NCBI GenBank assembly: GCA_023052935.1
Contig: CM041297.1
Location: forward strand, 90,208,021-90,272,020
DNA from: Piezodorus guildinii
Taxonomy: Eukaryota; Arthropoda; Insecta; Hemiptera; Pentatomidae
Direction of reading: 5' to 3'
Length of the DNA stretch: 64,000 bases
Positions 41,801-46,022 of the stretch are shown here, piece by piece. The translations under genes and the position numbers were made by a program. The number at the start of each line of letters is the position of its first letter. The stretch's first letter is position 1. Under the pieces are notes generated by a model. It ran no database searches. It was not told the origin of the DNA and worked only from the letters and a program-made list of their open reading frames with translations.

Positions 41801-44800
41801 AACTGATATGAAATGATAACATATAAAAACGATTTCAAGTGAGCAAAAAGTATTGTAATGAAATAAATATGTTTGTAATTAAATTAAAATAAATAATAAT
41901 CACTTTCTTAATTTCCAAATGTTATAATGATAATATTTAACTCAATTTATAAAAAACAAAACAAAAAAACAGGATATAGAAAAATAACAGTAGTTTCTGG
42001 TAAATATGTGATTTAATGATTCCTTTAAGTTTTTTTTTTTTTATTCGATAAGACCATTTGAAGATCACGATGGTAGACTAATTTGAAGCACATTTCAATT
42101 TCTTATTTGTTCTTCTCTTCTCCCAAGAAGCCTTCATCTGTTCAGAAAACCACTGTTTTCGTTCTTCTGTCCACTTGGTTCTCGTTTTTACCTTCTTGTG
42201 TTCGACGTGGAAACCCTTCATGTCTTTTTCTCCAAATACTTTTCTGTTTGTTATTTCTTTAATTCTGATTCCAGCTCATTCAAGATCTTGTTTTACTTCC
42301 TTAATCCAGATTATAGCCGTTTTCATCTCAAACAGTTTGTGGACTAATTTCCTAACGATCCTGTTTCCTTCCATCCTCCAAACGGGCCCGAAATATTTTA
42401 ATCTTCTCTTTCTAATGGTTTTATCTATTGGCTCATTGTTCCGGTTAATTTCTTTGTTGCTTCTTAGTTTTGTTTTTTTGTTTATTCAACGTCACTTTAT
42501 GCTACTATGGCTAATCAGACGATGCTACAGAGGGAGTCCTAAATTTTGCCTATCCAGGTTTTATTAGGATAGAGATCTTTAACGAGTACCTGACACTGCA
42601 CAGGCTCAGAACCACCTTTTAACGTCCCCTCCGAAGGACGGCATAACTAAGGATTTTTTTACTCTTCTTAGTCTGTATTGTCCTTTACTGTTCTTCGGCT
42701 GGTCCCAATTTTCCATAAGATCTTTCTCTTGTTTGTTCCCAAGTCCTCCAGTTTTCTCTTTCCCAAGGTTAGCGTTTCCGTACATAGGAATGTTGTTAAT
42801 TAATTTTTATTTTATCCATCTTGCGTTTCTGTGGATGGATCAAGTCGTTGATTTCGTAAAATGTGTACATATTTAAATACATTTTATATATTTCTGTCAT
42901 ATATTCAAAACTAGCATCTCATTTAATTCATGTTTAAATAAACCATTATTTTTTTGTTTCAATTCACAACATAAGAAGGAAATTCTCTTTTTGCTCTCTC
43001 TAGATCCCACATCCCATATCAGCACATATAAGTACATAATCTCTCTAATTTATTTTTAAATTATACCTGTGCTCAGATGGCAAAATGGTATAAGTCACTT
43101 CTTTTAGAAATGAGAGGTTTTCGAATTCTGAAGCGTCATTCGTTTATGTTTAGAAGGTGGTTCGTCTATGTACTACAAGGAGAATTGTTTACTCATAAAC
43201 TGAAAGAGAAACACTAATGACATTTTGCCAACTTCTAAACATGAACAAATGACACTCCAGAATGTGAAAAACTCTCATTATTAGAAAAGGTGACTTATAC
43301 CATTTTGCCATCTGAGCACAGATAAATTAATGTATTTTTTATTCGAATATGTAACAATGATACATAAACTAATTTTTCCCGTCAATAGCATACTATCATA
43401 TATTAATTTGTTGCTTTTTCTGTCAAAAATTGAGACGTTGATTTCCAAAAGGTACTAAAGGACATTTTTTACAAAATAGATATTTTTACATATTTGTGTT
43501 CTCATCAATTACTTTTATCTACATCTCCATTTTAATTTTATCTAATGAACTCTGGAGTCCTTTAAAAACGCGTTTTGGAAATGCAGTTATTTTCTAAAGG
43601 TACTAATTACGCATTTAGTTTTGATTTAAATCATACAGAAACATTTCATTCCACAACTTTAATATAATGCTTTTAATATAGTAAAAAAATAATTCTAGAT
43701 TTTAATTAGATAAGAGTCACATAAGTTAGTTTAATAATATAGTAATGAGAGAGTTTAGCGAGTCCTGTAAAATTTCTTAGAATGGATATAATACCTTTTG
43801 GGAATCAATGTCTCTACTAGTGTCCTGGAAACAATTATTCTAACCTCTTTTGTAATTCAGAAGCAATGTAAGTAAAAACTTTTACCCTTATACTTGGGGC
43901 CACAGAGGCACCGTGTTGGTCCCTAGCACACTCCCCGTTGCTATACGAACAGTTGTTTGGACAAATGAGTAGATCACATGCTTCACCAGTGTACATGGCA
44001 TCGCAGGTGCAAACTCCATCTATACAAACCCCATTCCCGGAGCAGTTCCGCCCAGCTAAACGGCTTGGACAGGAATTTAACCTAGAAATATAAAAATTAT
44101 AGAATGTCATTCATTAATCCAAAATATTTTTAGTGCAATCCACATCTATCTGTATAATTGAAGGTATTAAATTACAAAGTTTCTTTACATTTTTTTTTTT
44201 TTTTTTATATAATGAAAACCAACAATTAAACTTTAATATGAATTTCACAATATATTTATAGTAATTAATCCAATACACCCAAATTAGAAAACATAAATAC
44301 CATCAATGCAAGATTTTTTTATTTAGTTTTAGATATGATTTCCTTCATTTAAATAGCCATTTAAATTTTTTTTAAAACATACATATCACACACTAACATT
44401 TACTTGGGATGTAGTCATAGCAAGTAATTTATTCAAAAGTTGTAATAGAAATTATTGTTCCAATTAAGTTAGGATTATTAATGATTAGAAAAATGAAATA
44501 GTAAATGATTTAAATATATTTCTTTCTTTTGAAAGGTGAATAAATTTCTGTGTCAATTCTTCAACCATTTTGCAAGTTGTTTTTCTCAAAAATTATGCAT
44601 ATTAGGAACACAGTCGACATTCATATGCTAACAGGGATGGCTCTTGCCTTCGAAATGATTTTACTCTAAAAGAGGAAGTGTAATTTTTGAAAAACAACTA
44701 ATTTAACTTTTCTTTGTTAAAATTTACTGCCAACTGAACAATTGCATAATTGATAAATGAAGATGTAGGTTTTAATTATTTTATATTTGAACTAATTTAA

Positions 44801-45138
44801 AATTTAAACAAATTGATCATCAATTTACTTGAAAATCAACAAAATCCCATGAATATAAATTGAATTCTCAAGAAGTTCAATGTTTGAAAAAAAAAAAAAA
44901 TTGTTTCCAATATTTTGGAGCCATATAAAATTTATTTAAAGATAAATAATCCATACACAAATACTGAGAAAAAAGGACAAATAAAGACTAATGAAATTTA
45001 TTGTCTCACCTATAAGATATATTAAATCCTGACATGTTGTAGGCTACATCACTGTAGAAATGGATAAGTGCGTATCCAGAATGGGCGACAACTTCGGGCA
45101 CCCTCCTCACAGAATAGTCACCCTTGTACATCAAACCA
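8887..45138 (-). CDS. ATRN: attractin-family transmembrane protein, 22 exons, 5' incomplete
   Basis: Attractins are large single-pass membrane proteins. In mammals they act in melanocortin/agouti signalling and myelin maintenance, and their tail couples to Mahogunin-type ubiquitin ligases. Twenty-two GT-AG exons were read by eye: 45010-45138, 43886-44081, 40726-40896, 38198-38280, 30351-30486, 28796-28924, 28490-28673, 27966-28262, 26022-26189, 24715-24901, 24263-24409, 23229-23418, 22222-22308, 22018-22098, 21624-21767, 20710-20859, 20447-20611, 19738-19954, 13118-13196, 11308-11415, 10823-10940, 8887-9023. They total about 3.3 kb, or roughly 1,100 residues. All phases agree except exon 2/3, where one base seems lost. 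Domain order matches attractin (CUB, EGF, kelch, PSI, laminin EGF, TM, tail) rather than MEGF8, which is much longer. The vertebrate C-type lectin domain is absent. Signal peptide and first CUB half were not found. Insects usually have one such gene (distracted in flies). Confidence 0.93.
9545..9790 (-). pseudogene. RTE-like LINE, C-terminal fragment of reverse transcriptase ORF
   Basis: The minus strand reads PRGRPHISWEDRVELVKERD and IWARLYNRML, the R-G-R-P..WeDrv tail typical of insect RTE-type endonuclease-RT proteins. The region is much GC-richer than its surroundings and lies in the last attractin intron, between exons 21 and 22. Confidence 0.6.
9936..9962 (+). ncRNA. hammerhead-ribozyme-like motif
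   Basis: CTGATGA (9,936-9,942), one extra T, a hairpin GGGA/TCCC (9,944-9,947 with 9,954-9,957), then GAAAC (9,958-9,962). These are the two conserved core boxes of a hammerhead separated by stem II. There is no clear cleavage-site U or stem I, so it is probably a relic. Confidence 0.35.
10186..10262 (+). mobile_element. tRNA-like SINE head (S3)
   Basis: GGGTTAGCCGAGTAGGTTAG resembles the A-box region of a Leu/Ser-type tRNA, and gagtttgaaact is a degenerate B-box. It does not fold as a functional tRNA with a full acceptor stem. Confidence 0.5.
10467..10690 (+). mobile_element. tRNA-derived SINE (S2)
   Basis: tRNA-like head with gacgtggtctagcagatag and B-box GGTCCAAACCC. A body (ggaatggcccagggttgtgg) ends near gatctcggcctaatcatc. 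A relative is present at 29,152-29,240. Confidence 0.6.
10823..10940 (-). CDS. ATRN: attractin exon 21: conserved tail block
   Basis: It encodes ECPSPIALEPCSGNRAAVLS and LLVRLPTGGAPYTPQGQS. This is the second most conserved block of the attractin tail (PIALEPC.gN.AAVLS..VRLP). The acceptor is a tandem TTTAGCAG (NAGNAG), so a single glutamine before ECPSP may be included or skipped. Confidence 0.92.
11308..11415 (-). CDS. ATRN: attractin exon 20: cytoplasmic MASRPF motif
   Basis: It reads RLFVEMEQMASRPFSQVLVE and then a polar stretch with TTPTTNSKKK. MASRPF is the tail motif conserved in ATRN, ATRNL1 and MEGF8; in MEGF8 it is the docking site for the MGRN1 ubiquitin ligase. Its presence suggests the same coupling in this animal (inference). 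Phase 0 on both sides. Confidence 0.93.
11601..12490 (+). repeat. R1 repeat, copy C
   Basis: Starts aatctggtgcgggcaacaca and ends atataggtaagagaaaa. It lies in the attractin intron between exons 19 and 20, antisense to the gene. Confidence 0.85.
13118..13196 (-). CDS. ATRN: attractin exon 19: transmembrane helix and stop-transfer
   Basis: This 79-bp exon encodes CFLLLLLVAAVLWKIKQK and YDMYRRRQ. It corresponds to the vertebrate CFLSLLLVAAVVWKIKQ helix, with arginines on the cytoplasmic side. It starts with one base completing the serine codon and ends in phase 0. It is too short to appear as a stand-alone open frame. Confidence 0.93.
13604..13858. mobile_element. short inverted-repeat element with hammerhead-like motif
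   Basis: Ends are imperfect inverted repeats of about 32 bp (ataataagtaggtttctaaa at left; tttcttaatt... on the opposite strand at right). A hammerhead-like motif lies on the minus strand at 13,662-13,699. It is in the 6.5-kb intron before attractin exon 19. Confidence 0.6.
13662..13699 (-). ncRNA. hammerhead-ribozyme-like motif with paired stem I
   Basis: On the minus strand GAGTC directly precedes CTGATAG. A short stem-II region leads to GAAAC, then GTT, then GACTC. GAGTC/GACTC pair perfectly as stem I around the core, and ACGT gives the minimal self-complementary stem III known from Penelope-like hammerheads. The second half of the CTGATGA box is altered, so activity is doubtful. Confidence 0.35.
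14062..17738. other. intron of attractin, no further gene seen
   Basis: AT-rich with T and A runs. It contains one R4 repeat copy (16,509-16,600). No conserved exon or RNA gene was recognised. Confidence 0.5.
16509..16600 (+). repeat. R4 repeat copy
   Basis: gagacgttgatttccaaaag followed by gtactaaaggacatttttta. Nearly the same 60 bases recur at 43,428-43,515. Confidence 0.7.
17739..17831. repeat. (TA)n microsatellite
   Basis: About 45 TA units with two interruptions. The long Ile/Tyr frame read from it is an artefact. Confidence 0.95.
17981..18127. mobile_element. fold-back (palindromic) element
   Basis: Left arm (attagatg, gtggtcatcag, an A run, cattaaaaagtagaacttat) is the reverse complement of the right arm (ataagtactactttttaatg, a T run, catgaccacatctaat). 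The loop is about 10 bases. It is a small MITE-like palindrome. Confidence 0.7.
18487..18591 (-). repeat. fragment of fold-back family with hairpin-CGAAA motif
   Basis: On the minus strand it reads aagatgaggcattaaaaacc then tcgaaatgtt. It is a partial copy of the element at 18,935-19,205, preceded by a long T run (18,496-18,520). Confidence 0.6.
18592..18853 (-). mobile_element. tRNA-derived SINE (S1), full-length
   Basis: Same family as at 3,739, opposite orientation. The tail gtttatttatttaacgtccc is at left and the tRNA-like head (ccttgggcataggaggctgt on the plus strand) at right. Confidence 0.8.
18935..19205. mobile_element. fold-back element with hammerhead-like hairpin
   Basis: The left arm (taatatcaattactaatatt, gaagagtatacttattatg) is mirrored by the right arm (cataattatta.. 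region ending caatattagtaattgatatt). Near the centre the plus strand has gacatgagg, a loop and cctcgaaac, i.e. GAGG/CCTC then GAAAC (about 19,060-19,092). Confidence 0.6.
19738..19954 (-). CDS. ATRN: attractin exon 18: membrane-proximal domain up to TM segment
   Basis: It encodes VNQPEKPLLTG, then NVTLTTFFVYVYDFQ, PLWIQISFSQYPKLN and QQFFITFSS. The TFFVYV.dF..p..IQI.FSQ block is a hallmark of the family just outside the membrane. The last serine codon is split; exon 19 supplies the third base. The intron that follows is 6.5 kb. Confidence 0.93.
20225..20425 (-). repeat. R3 repeat copy next to attractin exon 17
   Basis: Inverted, diverged copy of 3,261-3,460. It ends about 20 bp from the exon 17 splice donor. 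Confidence 0.7.
20447..20611 (-). CDS. ATRN: attractin exon 17: membrane-proximal beta domain
   Basis: It reads YDLTIDYQFTFNLSKKDDR, HYTQINFKNSP and then a variable segment ending NITIKT. It matches the LLIDYQFTFSL...DDRYYTAINF region of attractins. A repeat copy (20,225-20,425) lies only about 20 bp beyond its donor. Confidence 0.92.
20710..20859 (-). CDS. ATRN: attractin exon 16: laminin-type EGF domain 2
   Basis: It encodes CECNNHGSHCFPDTGKCYC, then TTKGIIGDHCEKCDTQN and GDPTNHGSCF. The TGKC(F/Y)CTTKG.(K/I)GD string is diagnostic for the second laminin EGF of attractin and MEGF8. It leaves one base for the tyrosine codon shared with exon 17. Confidence 0.93.
21624..21767 (-). CDS. ATRN: attractin exon 15: laminin-type EGF domain 1
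   Basis: It reads CQCNGHSTCVNNSSVC, then CGNLTAGDHCETCIPGYYGN and GGNCT. The eight-cysteine laminin EGF pattern and the GDHCETC core are complete. It is nearly collinear with the vertebrate CQCNGHS...GKHCETC domain. Confidence 0.93.
22018..22098 (-). CDS. ATRN: attractin exon 14: linker before laminin-EGF domains
   Basis: It encodes GKGVCLQGGNNPPASC and then KKHWYFTHCP, matching the W.F..CPaCqCNGH stretch that leads into the first laminin-type EGF. It is too short to be seen by ORF length alone; it was identified by splice phase and by the HCP(A/S)CQC continuity. Confidence 0.88.
22222..22308 (-). CDS. ATRN: attractin exon 13: PSI domain
   Basis: It reads GESACMSHKWCSECRD and then PECGWCDDGTGTG, a compact PSI module with the CgWC core. 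The 87-bp exon enters with two bases and leaves one, joining to KGVCLQGG in exon 14. Confidence 0.9.
22655..23140. mobile_element. tandem plus inverted units with hammerhead-like motifs
   Basis: Two direct units (motifs at 22,733-22,763 and 22,971-23,003, period about 239 bp) are followed by an inverted half-unit (23,005-23,140) that mirrors the second unit for about 130 bp (ttcaacttgaggaag.. against ..cttcctcaagttgaa). On the minus strand each full unit has a GGG(G)A..CCC hairpin followed by the GAAACGTC (or AAAACGTC) box. Direct-plus-inverted layout resembles Penelope-like element termini. Confidence 0.6.
22733..22763 (-). ncRNA. hammerhead-like motif, unit 1
   Basis: On the minus strand CTTGAAAAT, then GGGG, loop, CCCC, then GAAACGTC. 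The 3' box is a perfect GAAA + ACGT-type stem III + C17 cleavage position. The 5' box is degenerate relative to CTGATGA. Confidence 0.35.
23229..23418 (-). CDS. ATRN: attractin exon 12: PSI domain (post-lectin position)
   Basis: It encodes EQPVQKCGPICSELNSC, then CTNEECIWCHNEGRCVD, and the strongly conserved KTAYTASFPYGQCREW string. It aligns with the first PSI unit after the lectin domain of vertebrate attractins (SNAYVASFPFGQCMEW). It starts at phase 0 and leaves one base. Confidence 0.92.
24263..24409 (-). CDS. ATRN: attractin exon 11: PSI domain, followed by lectin-domain gap
   Basis: It reads SECPVVKGASCHVYHSCQTC, then PDCVWTTYEHCVA and ends SLVEGQ in phase 0. In vertebrate attractin a C-type lectin domain follows at precisely this point. 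Here the next exon (also phase 0) goes straight to the following PSI module, so the lectin domain is not encoded in the exons I can find. Confidence 0.9.
24715..24901 (-). CDS. ATRN: attractin exon 10: PSI domain
   Basis: It encodes RCPVERRSSI, then ACSQLEDCVSCVHTSLGCGW and CPHANVCSHEIVC. The C..l.dC.sC......CgWC pattern is a canonical PSI domain. It ends in phase 0 at GAAAGA|gtaaga. Neighbouring exons carry further PSI repeats. Confidence 0.9.
25020..25876 (+). repeat. R1 repeat, copy D
   Basis: Starts atctggttcggacaacacat, carries the inner inverted end gactttcacttacct, and ends aggtaagtaaaaga. It sits in the intron between attractin exons 9 and 10. Confidence 0.85.
26022..26189 (-). CDS. 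ATRN: attractin exon 9: first PSI-like cysteine module
   Basis: It reads KYTGGSCYNLTLPMC, then PGVKCVWEKKIRQCVP and a linker DKDEAYYV. The C...C...C.W....C spacing is that of the plexin-semaphorin-integrin fold start in attractin. Two GT sites compete at the donor. The gtatgt at 26,016-26,021 is chosen because it leaves two bases, as the next exon requires. Confidence 0.85.
26802..27242. mobile_element. 441-bp near-perfect palindrome with hammerhead-like motifs
   Basis: Arms of about 212 bp (26,802-27,013 and 27,030-27,242) around a 16-base spacer. Each arm carries CTTGATAAT, a GGGA/TCCC (or GGGGA/TCCC) hairpin and GAAAC: plus strand 27,124-27,154, minus strand 26,890-26,920. It lies between attractin exons 8 and 9. 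Confidence 0.75.
27966..28262 (-). CDS. ATRN: attractin exon 8: last kelch blades
   Basis: The largest exon (297 bp). It encodes SARFLHTATFLDGLMIVFGG, then the attractin-specific NAHNDT...GAKCYS segment, a YDVACDSWATL strand, and RFGHSAALFNSSLYIYGGFN. It closes the propeller before the PSI region. In the family the two cysteines (AKC, ACD) are conserved and probably bonded. Confidence 0.92.
28490..28673 (-). CDS. ATRN: attractin exon 7: kelch blade (REWSIVKTRG, RYGHSAAWD)
   Basis: It reads TREWSIVKTRGFPVKARYGH, then a variable loop and EQIYVYGGYTSE, and ends NKLYSYNPSKREW. The final tryptophan codon is split over the intron. It enters with two bases and leaves two, in register with exon 8. 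Confidence 0.9.
28796..28924 (-). CDS. ATRN: attractin exon 6: kelch motif (GHTATLV ... MIVIFGH)
   Basis: It encodes PLKSAGHTATLVTSKRS, then MIVIFGHSPTYGYLN and VQEYHFG. The IFGH(C/S)P.YGY.s.VQEY string is a signature of attractins and differs from generic kelch proteins. Splice sites are ttaacag and TTTG|gtaact. Confidence 0.9.
29152..29240 (+). mobile_element. SINE fragment (S2-like)
   Basis: tcctgggttccagattcaaa and tttattctgttatttaaggg correspond to the head/body of the element at 10,467. Confidence 0.5.
29245..29621 (-). pseudogene. Jockey-like LINE, C-terminal RT fragment
   Basis: The minus strand reads TIIRPIWTYGVELWGSTKPS, then KILRKILNAPYFVTNKLIH and PDNPPRLLKR. It is near-identical in sequence type to the copy at 59,597-60,752. 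It is 5'-truncated and followed by a T run. Confidence 0.85.
29622..30120. other. unassigned stretch
   Basis: Less AT-rich than its surroundings. The plus strand can be read EAINHQDWFIKDPGKELEKK before stops. It may be a decayed retroelement or retropseudogene; I do not recognise it. Confidence 0.3.
30351..30486 (-). CDS. ATRN: attractin exon 5: kelch blade (DKIYIYGG)
   Basis: It reads DKIYIYGGVKSGGVVCNELW and then the AFDVSAKSWENIT strand, followed by a cysteine-containing loop (CNSSSLCG). It starts at phase 0 and leaves one base. The position and the double-aromatic W in the last strand fit the second/third blade boundary of attractin. Confidence 0.9.
31045..31755 (-). pseudogene. RTE-like LINE, C-terminal part (split by a later LINE)
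   Basis: The minus strand reads RYKFETVQGFMYLGSFVDAE, KIEKRILAATRGYYGL, LYETLIRPILTYGCESWVLR, then with frame changes RLCWAGHVQRMADDS and a GPELGCSAKD end. It terminates in a catacatacatac repeat, as RTE elements often do. Its upstream RT half lies at 36,428-36,715. Confidence 0.8.
32012..32919 (+). pseudogene. LINE ORF1: PHD-like finger, coiled coil, FP-type C-terminal domain; one frameshift
   Basis: Residues 1-52 form a zinc-binding finger (CPTCKINI, CFMCKIIYHIKC, WLCGNC). Then comes a heptad-rich coiled coil (about 75-150) and a domain with IEIRGIPVK. The frame breaks at an A-run near 32,689-32,692 (one base short). In the shifted frame it continues with LYWLARQKKAAARIKYVWF, GGRVRCRRDDG and EDLDIFQ to a TGA at 32,917-32,919. 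That C-terminal part resembles the FP-protein C-terminal domain found in many LINE ORF1 proteins. Expected role: nucleic-acid chaperone in the RNP. Confidence 0.85.
33271..36078 (+). CDS. LINE ORF2: endonuclease and reverse transcriptase, intact 935 aa
   Basis: An uninterrupted 935-residue frame. Residues 1-225 are an apurinic-type endonuclease (HVNSQSL, VSETWLKP, GGGVCAFVHD, YRPP, GDLNTN, SHHDLI). RT motifs follow: DFRPISILSN, LFDFSKAFD (about 561-569), GVPQGSSLSP (about 620) and YADDLQIY (about 651). The C-terminus has the QYFLGTYLYQ and SFWNSLAMSIR blocks. Motif style is CR1/L2-like. All key acidic residues are present, so the enzyme could be functional. It cuts target DNA and copies its own RNA into it. 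Confidence 0.95.
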   Translation: MSNILLCCHVNSQSLQAHYDEFLDYFLHNFYHIIAVSETWLKPFIPTSSVSIPNYTLIRHDREGRTGGGVCAFVHDSLRVKTLLKSPSPNTPHIEYLFLEIFQDTFTLLFIVIYRPPQIRYDSTFESSLFTYIPMYNHVIIAGDLNTNLISDSPDKSYLTNLFHSLNLFIVPFQPTHHTQFSSTWLDLFIIDSSHKLASSSQLPLPFLSHHDLINISYNIPTPQIIPKKATWRDLDSLTGEKINPYLDPLSQSLEPIYSLTSIDEMVECLSSNLFTFLDNHAPLKTSTIKRLPAPWINQEIRDLMRQRDAARRKFKRTKISNDYSTFKSLRNLTQSSIRRAKAKFFHDSLSQAPDSKSKWKILKKLSVINSKSNSIHPVTPDELNKHFADPLLMPYPTQICFPQRTFDSENFYFQNISPDDLLYSILKSKTNDYGPDQIPVKIIKLCLPAIFPALLHIYNFSLQRSVFPIAWKKVIVRPLNKVPNPSSASDFRPISILSNLSKPLERIVHSQFYNFLEQKSLLVPFQSGFRSQYSTQSALLKITQDLQSSIDKKKISILVLFDFSKAFDMVNHEILLSKLRNLSVSDSVLNWFLSFLSARTQTVIIPNKPPSSPIQLTHGVPQGSSLSPILFSIYVNDLPNSIHHSKYHLYADDLQIYLSFHPTEMPEMVQKLQEDIDSINLWAINNGLKLNIDKTKAILIGSKHLLNSLTCHPLLYLNHRPIIFHTSVRNLGVFLDQNLSWNNHISQISRKSIAILKQFLRLRKLIPLKTRQLLVSSLIFPHFDYGCLVFGGLSETLEMRLKRLMNCFIRFIFGIPRRSHVSTWYAELKWLYPKFRRQYFLGTYLYQSFRTKKPIYIYNIFTPLSSVHSINTRSQPSNLLIPSHRTASFKRSFVMRASSFWNSLAMSIRTCQSLASFKHHLFIHLLEHQSSVPL
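36428..36715 (-). pseudogene. RTE-like LINE, central RT fragment
   Basis: The minus strand reads LLAYADDIDIVSRSESGIKE, then VINESKTKYMVAGTEVRE. It continues (after the CR1-like insertion) at 31,755 with NKITWVLEDVDC and the YLGSF block. The upstream RT part is decayed. Confidence 0.8.
36862..37690. mobile_element. non-autonomous hAT element with 8-bp target duplication
   Basis: The ends are inverted: cagtggctcccaac at left and gttgggaaacactg at right. Flanking TCTTAAAG is exactly repeated at 36,854-36,861 and 37,691-37,698. No transposase frame is inside. It contains an S1 SINE body (37,183-37,350). Confidence 0.9.
37183..37350 (+). mobile_element. S1 SINE fragment inside the hAT element
   Basis: ccttcagaggggatgtaaaa through cgttaaatgaacaaaaatt matches the S1 body and tail; the tRNA-like head is missing. 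Confidence 0.75.
37718..37760. repeat. perfect 19-bp inverted repeat
   Basis: ataaatgtttttgataaag and its exact reverse complement separated by five bases, 20 bp outside the hAT target duplication. Confidence 0.85.
38198..38280 (-). CDS. ATRN: attractin exon 4: kelch blade (RYGHSA motif)
   Basis: This short 83-bp exon encodes GNVWETYHP and then TPTPRYGHSAVIFG, a standard kelch strand with the attractin RYGHS signature. It enters with two bases of a glycine codon and leaves in phase 0, joining to DKIYIYGG of the next exon. The intron downstream in transcription order is 7.7 kb and contains the CR1-like LINE and the hAT element. Confidence 0.9.
38792..40319. mobile_element. 1.5-kb element with short terminal inverted repeats
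   Basis: ATAACTAGAGAC at 38,792-38,803 and its reverse complement GTCTCTAGTTAT at 40,308-40,319 delimit a non-coding block. The inner right end has repeated tgcacg and cgaggttttt words. The target duplication is unclear. The superfamily is not recognised. Confidence 0.5.
40726..40896 (-). CDS. ATRN: attractin exon 3: end of EGF 2 and first kelch motif
   Basis: The exon starts GEDCSQVGDLGYWEV, closing the second EGF-like domain, then gives the first kelch motif (ASHTASVWRDSLHIIGGES and a following YTYDF strand). Only one reading frame is open across it, which fixes the entry phase and exposes the upstream frameshift. The donor is ACAG|gtatta and the acceptor is attctag. Confidence 0.9.
41190..41360 (+). 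repeat. R1 repeat, internal fragment E
   Basis: Only the middle of the family is present (aaaattaaagatattttaga, cctacatgatattaaagccc). It follows another repeat-like stretch at 40,982-41,110 (cggcactaccgacttttatg), so the fragment is part of a small repeat cluster. Confidence 0.7.
42040..42800 (-). pseudogene. insect LINE RT C-terminus, interrupted by a SINE
   Basis: Downstream of the SINE the minus strand reads RLKYFGPVWRMEGNRIVRKL, IIWIKEVKQDLE, IKEITNRKVFGEK and KTRTKWTEERKQW. Upstream it reads ETLTLGKRKLEDLGTNKRKI. The order fits an insect RTE-like RT tail (GH..RM..R.., W..EV..DL, RTGTKWTEERK). It is clearly decayed. Confidence 0.7.
42472..42662 (-). mobile_element. S1 SINE, headless
   Basis: gtttattcaacgtcacttta to ggcataactaaggatttttt, the S1 body, inserted in the LINE remnant at 42,040-42,800. 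Confidence 0.8.
43065..43327. mobile_element. inverted pair of tRNA-like SINE heads (S4)
   Basis: Arms of about 95 bp (43,065-43,162 and 43,230-43,327) are reverse complements. The left arm has an A-box TGGCAAAATGG and a degenerate B-box ggttttcgaattc. The outermost 30 bases pair perfectly. Confidence 0.7.
43428..43515 (+). repeat. R4 repeat copy
   Basis: Matches 16,509-16,600 over gagacgttgatttccaaaag and beyond. Confidence 0.7.
43886..44081 (-). CDS. ATRN: attractin exon 2: EGF-like 1 and most of EGF-like 2 (with frameshift)
   Basis: It encodes CPSRLAGRNCSGNGVC followed by a CxC...GEAC ending (first EGF-like domain), then CPNNCSYSNGEC (start of the second). After NGECARDQH the reading frame must shift by one base to give CLCGPKYKG, which together with GEDC in the next exon completes the second EGF domain. 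In the unshifted frame the exon ends at phase 0, but the next exon needs one donated base. A single missing base near 43,913-43,935 is the simplest explanation: an assembly error or a real lesion. Confidence 0.85.
45010..45138 (-). CDS. ATRN: attractin exon 1 of window: C-terminal half of CUB domain
   Basis: It reads GLMYKGDYSVRR, then PEVVAHSGYALIHFYSD and AYNMSGFNISY. This is the conserved last part of the attractin CUB domain, ending in the FNISY strand. The acceptor is tttcag and the donor is AG|gtgaga. The exon opens with one base completing a codon, so at least one more upstream exon must exist; none is recognisable up to 64,000. It leaves two bases for the next exon. Confidence 0.9.
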
Positions 45139-45464
45139 CTGAAACAAAAATATATATTTATATTTCCATTAATAAGGTACAAAACTTATGTAATATGACA
45201 AAATTAAGTTAAATTTCAATATTATTTTACAATTCCAGTATACAAATATATTATTTTTCAAAAAAAAAAAACTGTATCTTCAAACAATAAATTTCTTAAT
45301 AGCAAACAAAATGGAACCATATGGGGTTCTAATCCCAACAAGAAAAATTGAAATATATTTAGAGAACTGATGGAATAAGTAAAGTATGTCAATCTTTTGG
45401 ACAAAAATTAATATTGATGAACAGCTTAAAATTTATTTATTTAATCTACAAAATAGTTACCACC

Positions 45465-46022
45465 TTTCACTGAGCTCATGAGGAACCCAAACATTGTAAC
45501 GACAGAAGTACCCGGCCTTCTTTAGATGACCAAAAACGGTCGACTTGCAGGCTCTTAACTCAGCTATCTTACGGACAGTAATTCGTGGATTGTATGCGAT
45601 GACTTTCATAATATCCTCGATGTCAAAAGTTGAACTCCGGCCAGCCCGAGGCTGGTCTTCCGAATTGAAATCTCCTGATCTAAACCGCGGAAACCACTTC
45701 TGAACCGTGCTATCAGCAATTGTATCGCTGATAGATACACGGCAAGAATCTTGCTTGCAGTTTCTGCTGCGTTTTCCCCTTATTTAAAAAAGAACAGCAT
45801 AATATACCGAAAATTAACTGAATCGTCATTCATGTTGGTTTGCAATAAACTACACTACTGAGCCATACATAGTAAAGATGAATTCAGGGTGTAAACATAG
45901 TTAATTCCATGAGGATTAAAGGCATATAAATAAACATTAGATTTGTGATCCATTTTTAGTAGAAAAATGAAAGGTAAATTTTATTTTTAAAATATCTACA
46001 AACTTTTCGGACAACCCAATAT
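45465..46022 (-). mobile_element. mariner (irritans-type), truncated
   Basis: The minus strand starts with the terminal repeat TTGGGTTGTCCGAAAAGTTT (46,000-46,019). It then shows NFRYIMLFFFK, NAAETASKI and, after frame breaks, STVQKWFPRFRSGDFNSEDQ, PRAGRSS, KVIAYNPRITVRKIAEL and VPHELSERW. It stops before the catalytic domain. It lies upstream of the first recognised attractin exon. Confidence 0.85.

Noticed and set aside
8887..45138. Identification as MEGF8 instead of attractin
   Set aside because: Both share CUB, kelch, PSI and MASRPF, but the kelch strings (IFGHSPTYGY, NAHNDT), AYTASFPYGQC, the short TM exon (LVAAVLWKIKQ) and the SCI end are attractin-specific.
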